Assembly: GCA_947253885.1 (NCBI GenBank)
Contig: CAMYAO010000002.1
Span: 84,183-148,182 of the forward strand
Direction: 5' to 3'
DNA: 64,000 nucleotides
Source: an uncultured Clostridium sp.
GTDB lineage: Bacteria; Bacillota; Clostridia; Lachnospirales; Lachnospiraceae
How positions within the stretch are numbered: position 1 is the stretch's first letter; every line of letters begins with the position of its first letter. Below, piece after piece: positions 1-7,866 of the stretch. The notes beneath the pieces are model-generated. The model did not search any database. It worked only from the letters and a program-made list of their open reading frames with translations, and was not told where the DNA came from. The position numbers were made by a program, and so were the translations under genes.

Positions 1-1441
1 TTGTCAGAACAATGATGTCAGATTTACAGTTCAAATCGGTATAACCGACAAATTCGGTTGTAACAGCAGGATCGATTTCCAAATATACCGTTGCATCCGC
101 CCCCATGTAATTCATGGTTTTTCGAGCTCCGCGTGCCTTCTTTCTCTGTACCTCCATTGCCGCCTCAAAACCGTCGCAATCATATGTATAACCGTCATCT
201 TCCAGAATTTCCTGTGTCAGATCAATCGGAAAACCGTAGGTGTCATACAGTTTAAATGCATTCTCTCCGGAAAGCACTTTTTCTCCGGATTGTTTTAATT
301 CTGTCTTCATCTGTGCAAGAATCTCTAATCCCTGATCAATTGTCTTATTAAAGCTTTCTTCTTCTGTAGTTAACACCTTGAAAATAAACTCTTTTCTCTC
401 CTCCAGTTCCGGATATCCGTCTTTGCATTCTTCTATAACTGTATCTGATAACTCTGCCAGGAACAAATGATCAATACCGAGCATTCTGCCATGACGAGCA
501 GCACGACGAATCAGACGACGCAATACATACCCTCTGCCCTCATTGCTCGGCGTAATACCGTCACTGATCATAAATACGGAAGAACGTATATGATCCGTAA
601 TCAGGCGAATGGAAACATCGTCTGACTGATCTGTCCGATAGGTTTTTCCGGATAGAGAACATACTTTATCACGGATCGCTTTCATTGTATCAATATCAAA
701 TACAGAATTCACATCCTGCACTACTACCGCAAGACGCTCCAATCCCATACCGGTGTCAATGTTCTTATTCTCCAACTCTGTATAATTTCCGTGTCCGTCT
801 GAATTAAACTGTGTAAACACATTATTCCAGACCTCCATATAACGATCACATTCACAACCAACCCTGCAATCAGGCTCTCCACAACCGTATTTTTCTCCTC
901 GGTCGTAATAAATCTCTGAACATGGTCCGCATGGTCCCGCTCCATGTTCCCAGAAATTATCACAATCTCCGTTTTCATCCCGATAAAACTTTGTAATACG
1001 CTCCGGCGCAACACCGATTTCATCCACCCAGATACGAAAAGCCTCTTCATCTTCTCCATATACAGACGGATATAAACGATCTTCTTCCAGGCCGATTACT
1101 TTTGTTAAAAATTCCCACGACCAGGCAATTGCTTCGTGTTTAAAATAATCTCCAAAGGAGAAGTTTCCGAGCATTTCAAAAAAAGTAAGATGTCGTGCCG
1201 TCTTTCCCACATTTTCGATATCACCGGTACGAACACACTTCTGACAAGTTGCCATACGACGTTTAGGCGGAATTTCCAAACCTGTAAAATAAGGCTTTAA
1301 CGGAGCCATTCCGGCATTGATCAATAAAATACTTTTATCATTATGCGGAACCAAGGAATACGAGCTTTTTACCAAATGCTCTTTTGTTTCAAAAAAATGT
1401 AAAAACATTCTTCGTAATTCATTTACACCATACGCTTTCAA
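1..1441 (-). CDS. alaS: Alanyl-tRNA synthetase, N-terminal part (cut by left window edge)
   Basis: Charges tRNA-Ala with alanine in the cytoplasm (class II aminoacyl-tRNA synthetase). About 480 codons are in the window; the editing and C-terminal domains lie beyond base 1. Translation from a TTG at 1441-1439 gives typical AlaRS sequence, including NAGMAPLKPYF at residues 42-52 and FFEMLGNFSFGDYF at 87-100 (motifs of the adenylation domain), then a cysteine-rich stretch near residues 190-205 and MGLERL further on. The TTG start is chosen because an AGGAGG lies 9 bases upstream (1451-1456) and no in-frame ATG precedes the conserved region. It follows rnhA by 19 bases, so it is probably read from the punA-mtaD-rnhA transcript. 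No T-box leader fits in the gap. Very sure of the family. Confidence 0.97.
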   Translation of the reverse strand, partial: MKAYGVNELRRMFLHFFETKEHLVKSSYSLVPHNDKSILLINAGMAPLKPYFTGLEIPPKRRMATCQKCVRTGDIENVGKTARHLTFFEMLGNFSFGDYFKHEAIAWSWEFLTKVIGLEEDRLYPSVYGEDEEAFRIWVDEIGVAPERITKFYRDENGDCDNFWEHGAGPCGPCSEIYYDRGEKYGCGEPDCRVGCECDRYMEVWNNVFTQFNSDGHGNYTELENKNIDTGMGLERLAVVVQDVNSVFDIDTMKAIRDKVCSLSGKTYRTDQSDDVSIRLITDHIRSSVFMISDGITPSNEGRGYVLRRLIRRAARHGRMLGIDHLFLAELSDTVIEECKDGYPELEERKEFIFKVLTTEEESFNKTIDQGLEILAQMKTELKQSGEKVLSGENAFKLYDTYGFPIDLTQEILEDDGYTYDCDGFEAAMEVQRKKARGARKTMNYMGADATVYLEIDPAVTTEFVGYTDLNCKSDIIVLT

Positions 1442-1460
1442 TCTATATATCCTCCTAAAC

Positions 1461-1940
1461 TTAACTGTTTTCTGCCACATCATCTTTTAACGGAAAGCCA
1501 TCAGCCGCCGTTGTAGCCAATGTATCGCATCTTTCATTTTCCGGATGACCGTCATGCCCTTTTACCCAATAAAAGGTAACCCGATGAGGTTCCTTCGCTT
1601 TTAAAAATCTTTTCCATAAATCTATATTTTTTACCGGCTTATTATCTGATTTTTTCCAGCCTTTTTTTTGCCAATTCTCAATCCAATTCTGACGAAATGC
1701 ATCCACCACATATTTCGAATCGGAATACAACTCCACCTCACAGGGTCTGGTCAATGCTTCCAGACCGACAATTGCCGCCATCAGCTCCATTCTGTTATTG
1801 GTTGTTTTTTTATATCCGGCACTGTATTCTCTTTCGTGCATATGTCCGTTCGTGTCTGTATATTGCAAAATTGCTCCATATCCTCCCGGACCGTCCGGAT
1901 TTCCTCTGGCTGCACCATCTGTATATAATTTTACCTTCAT
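1461..1940 (-). CDS. rnhA: Ribonuclease H1
   Basis: Cleaves the RNA strand of RNA-DNA hybrids; acts in primer and R-loop removal. The 159 residues match the usual length of bacterial RNase HI. The metal-binding tetrad is visible: D8 in LYTDGAARGNP, E52 in RMELMAA, D74 in LYSDSKY and D139 in ENERCDTLA, with the catalytic histidine H129 in VKGHDGH. There is no extra N-terminal hybrid-binding domain. It sits between the deaminase gene (8 bases upstream of its start) and alaS, and is preceded by an AGGGG-type ribosome binding site. All key residues are present, so it should be active. Confidence 0.97.
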   Translation of the reverse strand: MKVKLYTDGAARGNPDGPGGYGAILQYTDTNGHMHEREYSAGYKKTTNNRMELMAAIVGLEALTRPCEVELYSDSKYVVDAFRQNWIENWQKKGWKKSDNKPVKNIDLWKRFLKAKEPHRVTFYWVKGHDGHPENERCDTLATTAADGFPLKDDVAENS

Positions 1941-1948
1941 ACATACCC

Positions 1949-3223
1949 CTACTTCATTCCACGAATAATAGCGTTTGCCCTTTTATATACTTCTGCCGGA
2001 TCAAATCCGATGTAAAACTTCTGATCTTCATATAAAATCCTTCCGTTTACCATAGTCATTTTGACATTCTGCTTGCTTCCACTATATACAAGATTCTTTA
2101 CAATATTATTTTCCGGCTGCATATTCGGCTGCTTCAGATCGATCATGATTAAATCCGCTTTTTTCCCGACTTCCAAGCGGTCACAATCTGATAATCCCAT
2201 TGCATGAGCACCGGCAGTTGTTGCCATATACAGTATTTTATCGGCACTTACGCACTCCGCATCCTTTTCCCGTACCTTCGCCAAAGCAGAAGCTAAAAAC
2301 ATTTCCCGAAACATATCTAGACAATTGTTGCTTGCCGGTCCGTCCGTTCCGATTGCAACCGGTATCCCCTCTTGGGTAAATCGTTTTAACGGTGCAATTC
2401 CGCTTGCAAGCTTTAAATTAGATGCAGGGTTGGTTACAGCAAATAATTGTTTACTCCGAAATATTTCAAAATCTTCCTCTTTAAAATGTACACAATGGTA
2501 TCCTCCTCCACCGTATTCATACATTCCCAACTGATCGGTAAGCTGTGTCGGAGACATTCCATATCGATCAAAACATTCTTTCACTTCTAATTCCGTTTCC
2601 GCATTATGCAAAAAGACAGGGGATTTCAGTTTCTGTGCCAAACCGGCGATTCCTTTCATCAATTCCATAGAAGTTGTATATTCCGCATGAAAGCCTATCA
2701 TAAAAGAAGACAATTCGCTCATTTCATTTATTTTATGATAATTTTCTTCCACTAATTCAATACTGCCTCCGAAATTATTCAGACCCGGAACCTGAACGGT
2801 ACGAAATCCACAGTCAATGCTTGCCTGCGCATTTTCCGGCGGAAAAAAATACATGTCAAAATTCGAAGTAATACCGGAAGTCAGATATTCCATAATACCC
2901 AAAACATCAAGATGGTACACATCTTCCGGTGTCAGCTGTCCCTCTTTCGGAAACACCTGACGATATAGCCAATCCTGAAGCGGAAGATCATCTGCATAAG
3001 AACGAAGAAATGTCATCGCAGTATGTGTATGGGCATTCTTAAACCCGGGCATTAACAGATTTCCTGCCGCATCCACTTCCCGATCCCATGCCTTCTCATT
3101 CTTCAGAGATTTGCCAATATAGGTAATTGAATTGCCTTCTACCCACAACTCTCCTTCTATAATATGAAATGTCTGATCCTCTCCTGTCTGAAGAATCTTT
3201 GCATTATAAAAACGAATATCCAT
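1949..3223 (-). CDS. mtaD: Amidohydrolase, probable 5'-methylthioadenosine/S-adenosylhomocysteine deaminase
   Basis: A 424-residue metal-dependent amidohydrolase of the TrzN/AtzA/MtaD group, which deaminates MTA, SAH or related adenosines to inosine analogues. The metal-binding pair H65-x-H67 is in NAHTHTAMTF, a further histidine is in GFHAEYTTS and the catalytic aspartate is in IGTDGPASNN, as expected for the (beta/alpha)8 fold. The start has GGAGG nine bases upstream. The gene lies 19 bases downstream of punA (purine nucleoside phosphorylase), which could split the inosine-type product, so the pair looks like a salvage unit. Substrate choice within this family cannot be read from sequence; guanine or other N-heterocycle deaminase activity is the alternative. 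Confidence 0.8.
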   Translation of the reverse strand: MDIRFYNAKILQTGEDQTFHIIEGELWVEGNSITYIGKSLKNEKAWDREVDAAGNLLMPGFKNAHTHTAMTFLRSYADDLPLQDWLYRQVFPKEGQLTPEDVYHLDVLGIMEYLTSGITSNFDMYFFPPENAQASIDCGFRTVQVPGLNNFGGSIELVEENYHKINEMSELSSFMIGFHAEYTTSMELMKGIAGLAQKLKSPVFLHNAETELEVKECFDRYGMSPTQLTDQLGMYEYGGGGYHCVHFKEEDFEIFRSKQLFAVTNPASNLKLASGIAPLKRFTQEGIPVAIGTDGPASNNCLDMFREMFLASALAKVREKDAECVSADKILYMATTAGAHAMGLSDCDRLEVGKKADLIMIDLKQPNMQPENNIVKNLVYSGSKQNVKMTMVNGRILYEDQKFYIGFDPAEVYKRANAIIRGMK

Positions 3224-3242
3224 TACTGTCTGCCTCCATCTT

Positions 3243-4082
3243 TTACAAATGAATCTCTGCCGCCAAGTTTACAATCGACTCTGTTACGAGCTGCTGAAAT
3301 AACGGTGCCACCCGATCGGCGGTTTCCTGAATTTCAGCATGAGTTAACGGATTCGGAGAAATACCCGCCGCCAGATTTGAAATACAGGAAATTCCACATA
3401 CCTTCATTCCCATATGATTTGCCGCAAGGGCTTCGCATGCGGTACTCATTCCGACCGCATCAGCTCCCAACACCTTAAACATTTGTATTTCTCGAGGACT
3501 TTCATAGTTCGGTCCGGATGTCTGCACATATACACCTTCTTTTAGAGGAATATCGCATTGTTGCGCTGTTTCTCTGATAATTTCCTGTAATTCCTTTCGG
3601 TATATGTCACTCATATCCGGAAAGCGAACCCCAAGTTCGTCTATATTCGGTCCGATCAATGGAGACGGCACAAAATTAGAAATCTGATCCGTGATCATCA
3701 TAAAATCACCTGCCTTCATGCCATTTGCGATCCCCCCTGATGCATTTGTCAAAAACAATATTTCAGCTCCCAACATTCCCATCAGACGTGTCGGTAACAC
3801 TACATCCGACATAGTATATCCTTCATAATAATGAACTCTTCCCTGCATCACAACAACCGGAACACCTTGAATATACCCGAAAATAAAACGCCCCTTATGA
3901 CCCGGTACCGTGGAAATCGGAAATCCCTCTATTTCCCGATAATCAATTGTCTGTCTGATATCGATCTGTTCTGCATAATCTCCCAATCCCGATCCCAAAA
4001 TCAATGCAATTTTCGGCTTAAATGCAAGCCTTTTCTTCACACTTTCATAACAGCGTTTTAATTTATCATATACTTCATTCAT
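3243..4082 (-). CDS. punA: Purine nucleoside phosphorylase (trimeric, PNP-I)
   Basis: Phosphorolysis of purine nucleosides to free base and (deoxy)ribose-1-phosphate; purine salvage in the cytoplasm. The 279-residue protein has the low-molecular-mass PNP signatures: phosphate loop GSGLGDYA at 30-37, VPGHKGRF at 59-66, QGRVHYYEGY at 80-89, TNASGGI, and near the C-terminus SCISNLAAGIS, whose asparagine corresponds to the base-contacting Asn of guanosine/inosine-specific enzymes. It is the first gene of the punA-mtaD-rnhA-alaS run; a promoter-like pair sits at 4123-4151. It ends 19 bases before mtaD. Confidence 0.95.
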   Translation of the reverse strand: MNEVYDKLKRCYESVKKRLAFKPKIALILGSGLGDYAEQIDIRQTIDYREIEGFPISTVPGHKGRFIFGYIQGVPVVVMQGRVHYYEGYTMSDVVLPTRLMGMLGAEILFLTNASGGIANGMKAGDFMMITDQISNFVPSPLIGPNIDELGVRFPDMSDIYRKELQEIIRETAQQCDIPLKEGVYVQTSGPNYESPREIQMFKVLGADAVGMSTACEALAANHMGMKVCGISCISNLAAGISPNPLTHAEIQETADRVAPLFQQLVTESIVNLAAEIHL

Positions 4083-4122
4083 CTTTCAGAAACTCCTATC
4101 GTGTTTTTTTTGCAATTATATT

Positions 4123-4151
4123 ATTATATCTAATTTTTAAGAATTTGTTAA
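4123..4151 (-). promoter_or_regulatory. Probable sigma-A promoter of punA operon
   Basis: On the minus strand TTAACA (4146-4151) and TATAAT (4123-4128) are separated by 17 bases, 41 bases upstream of the punA start. The -35 box overlaps the last codons of the upstream lysR-type gene, so the salvage operon can start independently of it. Confidence 0.6.
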
Positions 4152-5044
4152 GACTCATTCATTCCATCTTCACAATATTCCAGAAATCTCTCTGCCGCCA
4201 TATTAGTACTGTTACTTTTCATAATGATGCAATAATTCTGGGGTTCTTTCTGAGGTAAATCCATTATCAGATAGGATTCATCTTTTATCTCCTTTAAAAA
4301 AGCAGGTACTATCGCAACTCCATGCCCTGTTTTTACCATTAAAAGCTGTGCTCCCAGGCTATTGGTCTGAAGCATATTCTCCGGTATAAACCCCAGATCT
4401 CTTCTTAATAATGATTCCAGCATCTGAATGGAACTCGGTCCGTTGTCCTCACAATTGGTTACCAGATACTCGGATTTTAAAATATCCTCCACACTTCTCC
4501 CTTGATAGATCGGTTCTTTATCCTTAGAACAAAGTAAAATATTTTCACTCGAAAACAAGTTTGCCGTTCTGATATCGGAAGGCTGAAACTCTCGCTCACT
4601 CATATCCAGAGTAACAATCAGATCCAGCTCATCTGTCTTCAGTTTTTGAGTCAAGACACTGTACTCATACTGAAAAATATCTACTTTAATATCCGGATAC
4701 AGTTGCAAAAACCTAGAAAAATATCGCTCTGTATTGGAATATTCATAAATACCGATTCCAACTTTAATGTGTCCCAAGAACTTTTGATCTGCCGCCTTTG
4801 TTTTTTCTAAGAGTTCTTCATAATTCAGAACAATCTGTTCCATTCCTTTTGCAAATACTTTACCTGCTTCCGTCAATGCAACGCGTCTGGAACTGCGATC
4901 AAATAATTTCACTCCGATCTCCGCCTCAAGACTTGCAATATAACGACTCATCGCCGTCTGTGTAATATGATACTTCGTTGCTGTCTGTGTAAAATTCAAA
5001 CAATGTGATAAGGTTACAAAATACCGAACACTTTTCAGATTCAT
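4148..5044 (-). CDS. LysR-family transcriptional regulator
   Basis: A 298-residue regulator. Residues 1-60 form the LysR winged helix-turn-helix (LTHCLNFTQTA-like segment followed by TAMSRYIASLEAEIG and LFDRSSRRVALTEAG), and about 90-295 form the two-lobed periplasmic-binding-like effector domain. The ligand is unknown. GAGAGG precedes the start. It lies next to, and in the same direction as, punA and opposite to the hxlR-type gene, so it may control either its own divergent region or the salvage operon; neither is shown by the sequence. Confidence 0.9.
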   Translation of the reverse strand: MNLKSVRYFVTLSHCLNFTQTATKYHITQTAMSRYIASLEAEIGVKLFDRSSRRVALTEAGKVFAKGMEQIVLNYEELLEKTKAADQKFLGHIKVGIGIYEYSNTERYFSRFLQLYPDIKVDIFQYEYSVLTQKLKTDELDLIVTLDMSEREFQPSDIRTANLFSSENILLCSKDKEPIYQGRSVEDILKSEYLVTNCEDNGPSSIQMLESLLRRDLGFIPENMLQTNSLGAQLLMVKTGHGVAIVPAFLKEIKDESYLIMDLPQKEPQNYCIIMKSNSTNMAAERFLEYCEDGMNES

Positions 5045-5131
5045 AATACCTCTCTTTATCTCTCTATCTATGCTGATTCATTTGCCAATCTCTATAAGTA
5101 TAGTATAAATAAAAAGATAATGATATTTTAA

Positions 5132-5172
5132 TTGAAAAAAAATAAGAAACTGTTATAGTTACCTTGATAACA
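5132..5172 (+). promoter_or_regulatory. Promoter and possible autoregulatory operator of hxlR-type gene
   Basis: TTGAAA (5132-5137) and TATAGT (5154-5159) are 16 bases apart on the plus strand. Overlapping the -10 is an interrupted inverted repeat TGTTAT-N10-ATAACA (5151-5172). A repressor binding here would block transcription of the downstream HxlR regulator, a usual autoregulation layout. Confidence 0.5.
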
Positions 5173-5203
5173 CTAAATAACCTTTTTTCCTACGGAGGCT
5201 GGA

Positions 5204-5635
5204 ATGGAAACTTATAATCCTTATCATTTTGCTACAAACTGTATTTCCGGTAAATGGAAGATGACACTTCTGCACCATATACATCATTTTGGTAAAATTC
5301 GCTTTAATGAGACTAAAAAAACATTAAAAGTGAGTGAAAAGGTCTTAAGTCAGCAATTAAAGGAATTAGCAAAAGACGGTTTGATAGAACGGATTCAGTA
5401 CAACACGATTCCCCTTAAAGTAGAATATGTTTTAACTCCTTTGGGTGAAGACCTAATACCGGCATTAGACATTATATATATATGGAGTGTTCGACGATTA
5501 GCCGCACTGGATCTACCAATAGATCCGGATGCTTTTAAAGTTCATACGGAATTAAAATACGAAGATCAATTAATGGATATTATAGATACTTATATGCATA
5601 AGCATACACCGGAATCCAATGAAGATTCCGAATAA
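5204..5635 (+). CDS. HxlR-family transcriptional regulator
   Basis: A 143-residue winged-helix regulator of the HxlR/DUF24 family. The sequence from residue 10 (NCISGKWKMTLL) through RFNETKK, VSEKVLSQQLKEL and LTPLGEDLIP follows the family pattern; a conserved N-terminal cysteine (C12) is kept, which in some relatives senses electrophiles or disulfide stress. The C-terminal 35 residues are acidic and unlike the core. The start has GGAGG 6 bases upstream. It is one of very few plus-strand genes and stands alone between a divergent LysR gene and a convergent ptb remnant, so its target is not evident. Confidence 0.88.
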   Translation: METYNPYHFATNCISGKWKMTLLHHIHHFGKIRFNETKKTLKVSEKVLSQQLKELAKDGLIERIQYNTIPLKVEYVLTPLGEDLIPALDIIYIWSVRRLAALDLPIDPDAFKVHTELKYEDQLMDIIDTYMHKHTPESNEDSE

Positions 5636-5669
5636 TAAAAAAATCCCTTTTCGGGATTTTTTTATTATT
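5631..5669. terminator. Bidirectional terminator
   Basis: A 17-base perfect inverted repeat with a TTTTC loop (arms 5631-5647 and 5653-5669) with A/T tracts on both sides. It contains the stop of the HxlR gene on one strand and reaches the stop of the ptb remnant on the other, so it ends transcription from both sides. Confidence 0.9.
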
Positions 5670-5952
5670 ATTTTTTTCCGGCACTGACTGAAGATGCCAA
5701 AACCAGAGAAAGGTATTTTTCTTTAGCGGACGAACCTATGGAAGTCAATACAATAGGTACTTTTGCACCCACAATAAATCCTGTCATATTTCCGCCTACT
5801 ATTACTGTAATAGATTTTCCGAGGATATTTCCGACTTGAATATTCGGCACCAAAATCACGTCCGCATCTCCGGCAACCGCTACAATTGCACACTTAGGCT
5901 CCGGAAACTGTTTTACCTGTGCGATCAGATCATCAAAACTTTTTAAAATCAT
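5668..5952 (-). pseudogene. ptb: Phosphate butyryltransferase remnant with in-frame internal deletion
   Basis: Ptb makes butyryl-phosphate from butyryl-CoA, the first step of ATP-yielding butyrate formation (usual length about 300 residues). Here only 94 residues remain. Residues 1-30 (FDDLIAQVKQ and AIVAVAGDADV) match the family N-terminus, then the reading jumps directly to the C-terminal segment LVPNIQVGNILGKS, followed by GGNMTGFIVGAKVPIVLTS and a normal C-terminal helix. About 200 residues between, including most of the substrate site, are gone, without loss of frame. A good ribosome binding site (AGGAGG, 8 bases) is kept. It follows the GntR gene in the same direction. It could still be translated but cannot be an active transferase. 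Confidence 0.85.
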
Positions 5953-6044
5953 GTCAATATCCTCCTATCAGATATTACAACTTCTCTATTTTGTATAAAT
6001 AATATCATGCACTAATTTACAACAGGTGATAGAAGGATGTTATG

Positions 6045-6725
6045 TTATACGTTTTGATTTTTTACTGTATTCAGATTTTTCACAATATATTCTCTGGACC
6101 ACAGCTGGTGCTGCTCCAATCCATCACAGATTTTTGCAAAATTTTCATTTCTAACTGCTTCTTCTATCTGTTCAAAGTATGTAATCCCTGACAGATATTG
6201 ATCTCCGCTTCCGCCTCTTTCCCTAGGCATAGCAAACAGAGAATGCAAAATTTCATCTACTCCGGACAATGTTGTAATCGTAGATAAGAGCAGTTCATTA
6301 TTTGCATGCTTATAAAACACATCCAAAATATTTCGAATACATCTGCAACTCTCTACCACTCCGTTGGAAGCTCGGTATTCTTCGATATAATTGGAAATCT
6401 CATTTGACATTATCTTTGCATCTCCATTACGTAAAGCATTTCTTGCGGCTACCATCTGATATGCAAAAGAAACCTCTTGAATCTGCCTGATATCTGTCTC
6501 CGTCAGATCAATCACATGTGCTCCGACATTGTTCTCAAATTCGATCAATCCCTCATTTAGAAGTCGATTTAATGCTTCCCGAACCGGTGTAGAGCTGACT
6601 CCATATTCTTCCTGCAGCTTGCTTACATTTAATTTGCTCCCAAATGGAATCTTTAAGGTTACGATCCGTTCTCTTAATTTATCATAAACCTGATCCACTA
6701 AAGATACCCTTTTTATAATTGCCAT
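6045..6725 (-). CDS. GntR-family (FCD-type) transcriptional regulator
   Basis: A 226-residue regulator from the ATG at 6725, chosen because GGAGGAGG lies 8 bases upstream; a longer reading to 6776 has no such site. Residues 5-70 are a GntR winged helix (VYDKLRERIV, SKLQEEYGVSSTPVREALNRL), and residues 80-220 are an all-helical FCD-like effector domain. Such regulators usually sense organic acids of the pathway they control. It lies between the ptb remnant and the terminator of the decayed kce operon, so it was probably that pathway's repressor. It is fully open, unlike its likely targets. Confidence 0.88.
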   Translation of the reverse strand: MAIIKRVSLVDQVYDKLRERIVTLKIPFGSKLNVSKLQEEYGVSSTPVREALNRLLNEGLIEFENNVGAHVIDLTETDIRQIQEVSFAYQMVAARNALRNGDAKIMSNEISNYIEEYRASNGVVESCRCIRNILDVFYKHANNELLLSTITTLSGVDEILHSLFAMPRERGGSGDQYLSGITYFEQIEEAVRNENFAKICDGLEQHQLWSREYIVKNLNTVKNQNV

Positions 6726-6759
6726 TTCAGTCTCCTCCTCCATTATTGACTCCCCTATA

Positions 6760-6781
6760 CTATTTGCATTGTGCAAAATAG
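6760..6781. promoter_or_regulatory. Near-palindrome upstream of gntR, candidate operator
   Basis: An almost perfect dyad (CTATTTGCA, three-base centre, TGCAAAATAG) about 35 bases upstream of the preferred gntR start. Position and symmetry suit an autoregulatory GntR site. Only the symmetry is seen; binding is inference. Confidence 0.35.
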
Positions 6782-6846
6782 CAAATTGTAGCTACATTAT
6801 TACATATCTCCCATTCCTTTGCAATTTATATTCATCTCTGTTGCAT

Positions 6847-6881
6847 AAAAAAAACACCCTGAATCGTAATTCAAGATGTTT
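6847..6881 (-). terminator. Terminator of the decayed kce operon
   Basis: A 13-base stem (6852-6864 with 6869-6881) that closes fully only on the minus strand, where two positions become G-U pairs, followed on that strand by eight T. It lies 50-90 bases past the zinc-ribbon gene and separates the catabolic operon from gntR. Confidence 0.75.
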
Positions 6882-6933
6882 TTATTTAAAACTGCTCCTA
6901 TTTCAACCATATACTTCCCAATGTATATCGTTC

Positions 6934-7122
6934 CTATTCTACTTCAAAATAATCAGCATCATCTAATGTACGGACGCCTTCTTTTTCATATACTCCCATA
7001 ACATGACAATCTGGACAAAACCCAAATTCGTCACCGAATTCTGTCATTAAATCAAGTGCATATTCAAACTTTTTACCACATTTCGGACAGTGGTAATACA
7101 TATAAAGAGCTCCCCAGGTCAT
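6934..7122 (-). CDS. Small zinc-ribbon protein
   Basis: A 62-residue protein with two cysteine pairs, CPKC (about residues 12-15) and CPDC (about 37-40), a classical zinc-ribbon layout, and an acidic C-terminus. GGAGG is 7 bases before the ATG. It is the last gene of the SDR-hbd-cyclase-kce operon and, unlike all four upstream genes, has no lesion. The function is unknown. Small rubredoxin-like or zinc-ribbon proteins next to acyl-CoA enzymes may help stability or metal loading, but nothing here shows that. It could also be read as a start at residue 8 (MYYHCPKC). Confidence 0.7.
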   Translation of the reverse strand: MTWGALYMYYHCPKCGKKFEYALDLMTEFGDEFGFCPDCHVMGVYEKEGVRTLDDADYFEVE

Positions 7123-7136
7123 TGATTATCCTCCAG

Positions 7137-7746
7137 TTATTTTGTTAAACTTAACATTTCACGAGCTTCTGCCGGAGTCGCCACTTCATTTCCGTATTCA
7201 CGAATTACACGAGCAGCTCTTTCTACAAACTGTGCATTGCTCTCTGCCAATACTCCTTTGGAATACATGACATTAATTTCCAATCATACCCGGATCAAAT
7301 GCTTCGATTTCCGGTTTTGTATTTGTTTCCTAGAATAATAATCCGCAATCTGTCAAAAATTTTGGAGAATTCAGGAATAAGCCGGAATGTAACCAGTTCA
7401 TAGAACCACAGTCATAAGAAGTAATTTCCGGTTTTAAATCCTTTACATGCTGTACACGGATATCATCATCTGCATTAATATCACCGGAAGTAGTCATATT
7501 GATGATAATATCGCAATCAGGATGATTTGCTTTTAATAACTCTACTGTTTTTGCAAAACGAGCAGGATCCATAATTCCGTTTCCCTCATCATCTCTCATG
7601 TGGATGTGCACAATTGCGGCACCAGCTTTCCAGCACGCATAAACATCTTCCGCAATTTCTTCCGGAGTCATCGGTACATTCGGATTGTTTTCTTTTTTAG
7701 GTCATGCTCCTGTTACCGCTGCTGTAATAATTGTCTTCTTTGCCAT
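7137..7746 (-). pseudogene. kce: 3-keto-5-aminohexanoate cleavage enzyme family (Kce/BKACE), broken
   Basis: BKACE enzymes condense a beta-keto acid with acetyl-CoA; Kce acts in lysine fermentation. The start ATG (7746-7744, GAGGA upstream) begins a normal N-terminus ending TAAVTGA, then TGA at 7702-7704 stands where the family has tryptophan. Reading goes on in frame through HIHMRDDEGNG (metal-site region) and SMNWLHSGLF to a TAG at 7330-7332 in place of a glutamine codon. After FDPGMI there is a frame change near 7280, and the last 45 codons (SNAQFVERAAR, ATPAEAREML) match the family C-terminus. About 70-90 central residues are missing. Two nonsense codons, one frameshift and a deletion make this a clear pseudogene. 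Confidence 0.88.
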
Positions 7747-7784
7747 ATTTTTCCTCTTTCTATCTTCTAATTTCAATTTCTACA

Positions 7785-7794
7785 TTGTATACAA
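7785..7794. promoter_or_regulatory. Palindrome TTGTATACAA, candidate GntR operator
   Basis: A perfect 10-base palindrome 39-48 bases upstream of the kce start. It resembles the TTGTATACAA-type sites bound by several FCD-class GntR proteins, and an intact gene of that class lies 1 kb away. Binding is inference. Confidence 0.35.
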
Positions 7795-7802
7795 GGTCTT
7801 TT

Positions 7803-7851
7803 ACGTCGAAAAGTGCACTACTTGCAAGCAAATTAGTGCACTTTTCGACGT
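7803..7851. repeat. Perfect 18-bp inverted repeat between cyclase and kce genes
   Basis: Arms at 7803-7820 and 7834-7851 are exact reverse complements of 18 bases with a 13-base spacer. There is no T-run on either side, so it is not a standard terminator. It may be a processing or stabilising hairpin in the operon mRNA, or a leftover of a small insertion. No second copy was seen in the window. Confidence 0.75.
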
Positions 7852-7866
7852 TCTATTCGATTTCGA

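Noticed and set aside
724..1059. A 111-codon reading on the minus strand
   Set aside because: It is an out-of-frame shadow of alaS, which reads from TTG at 1441.
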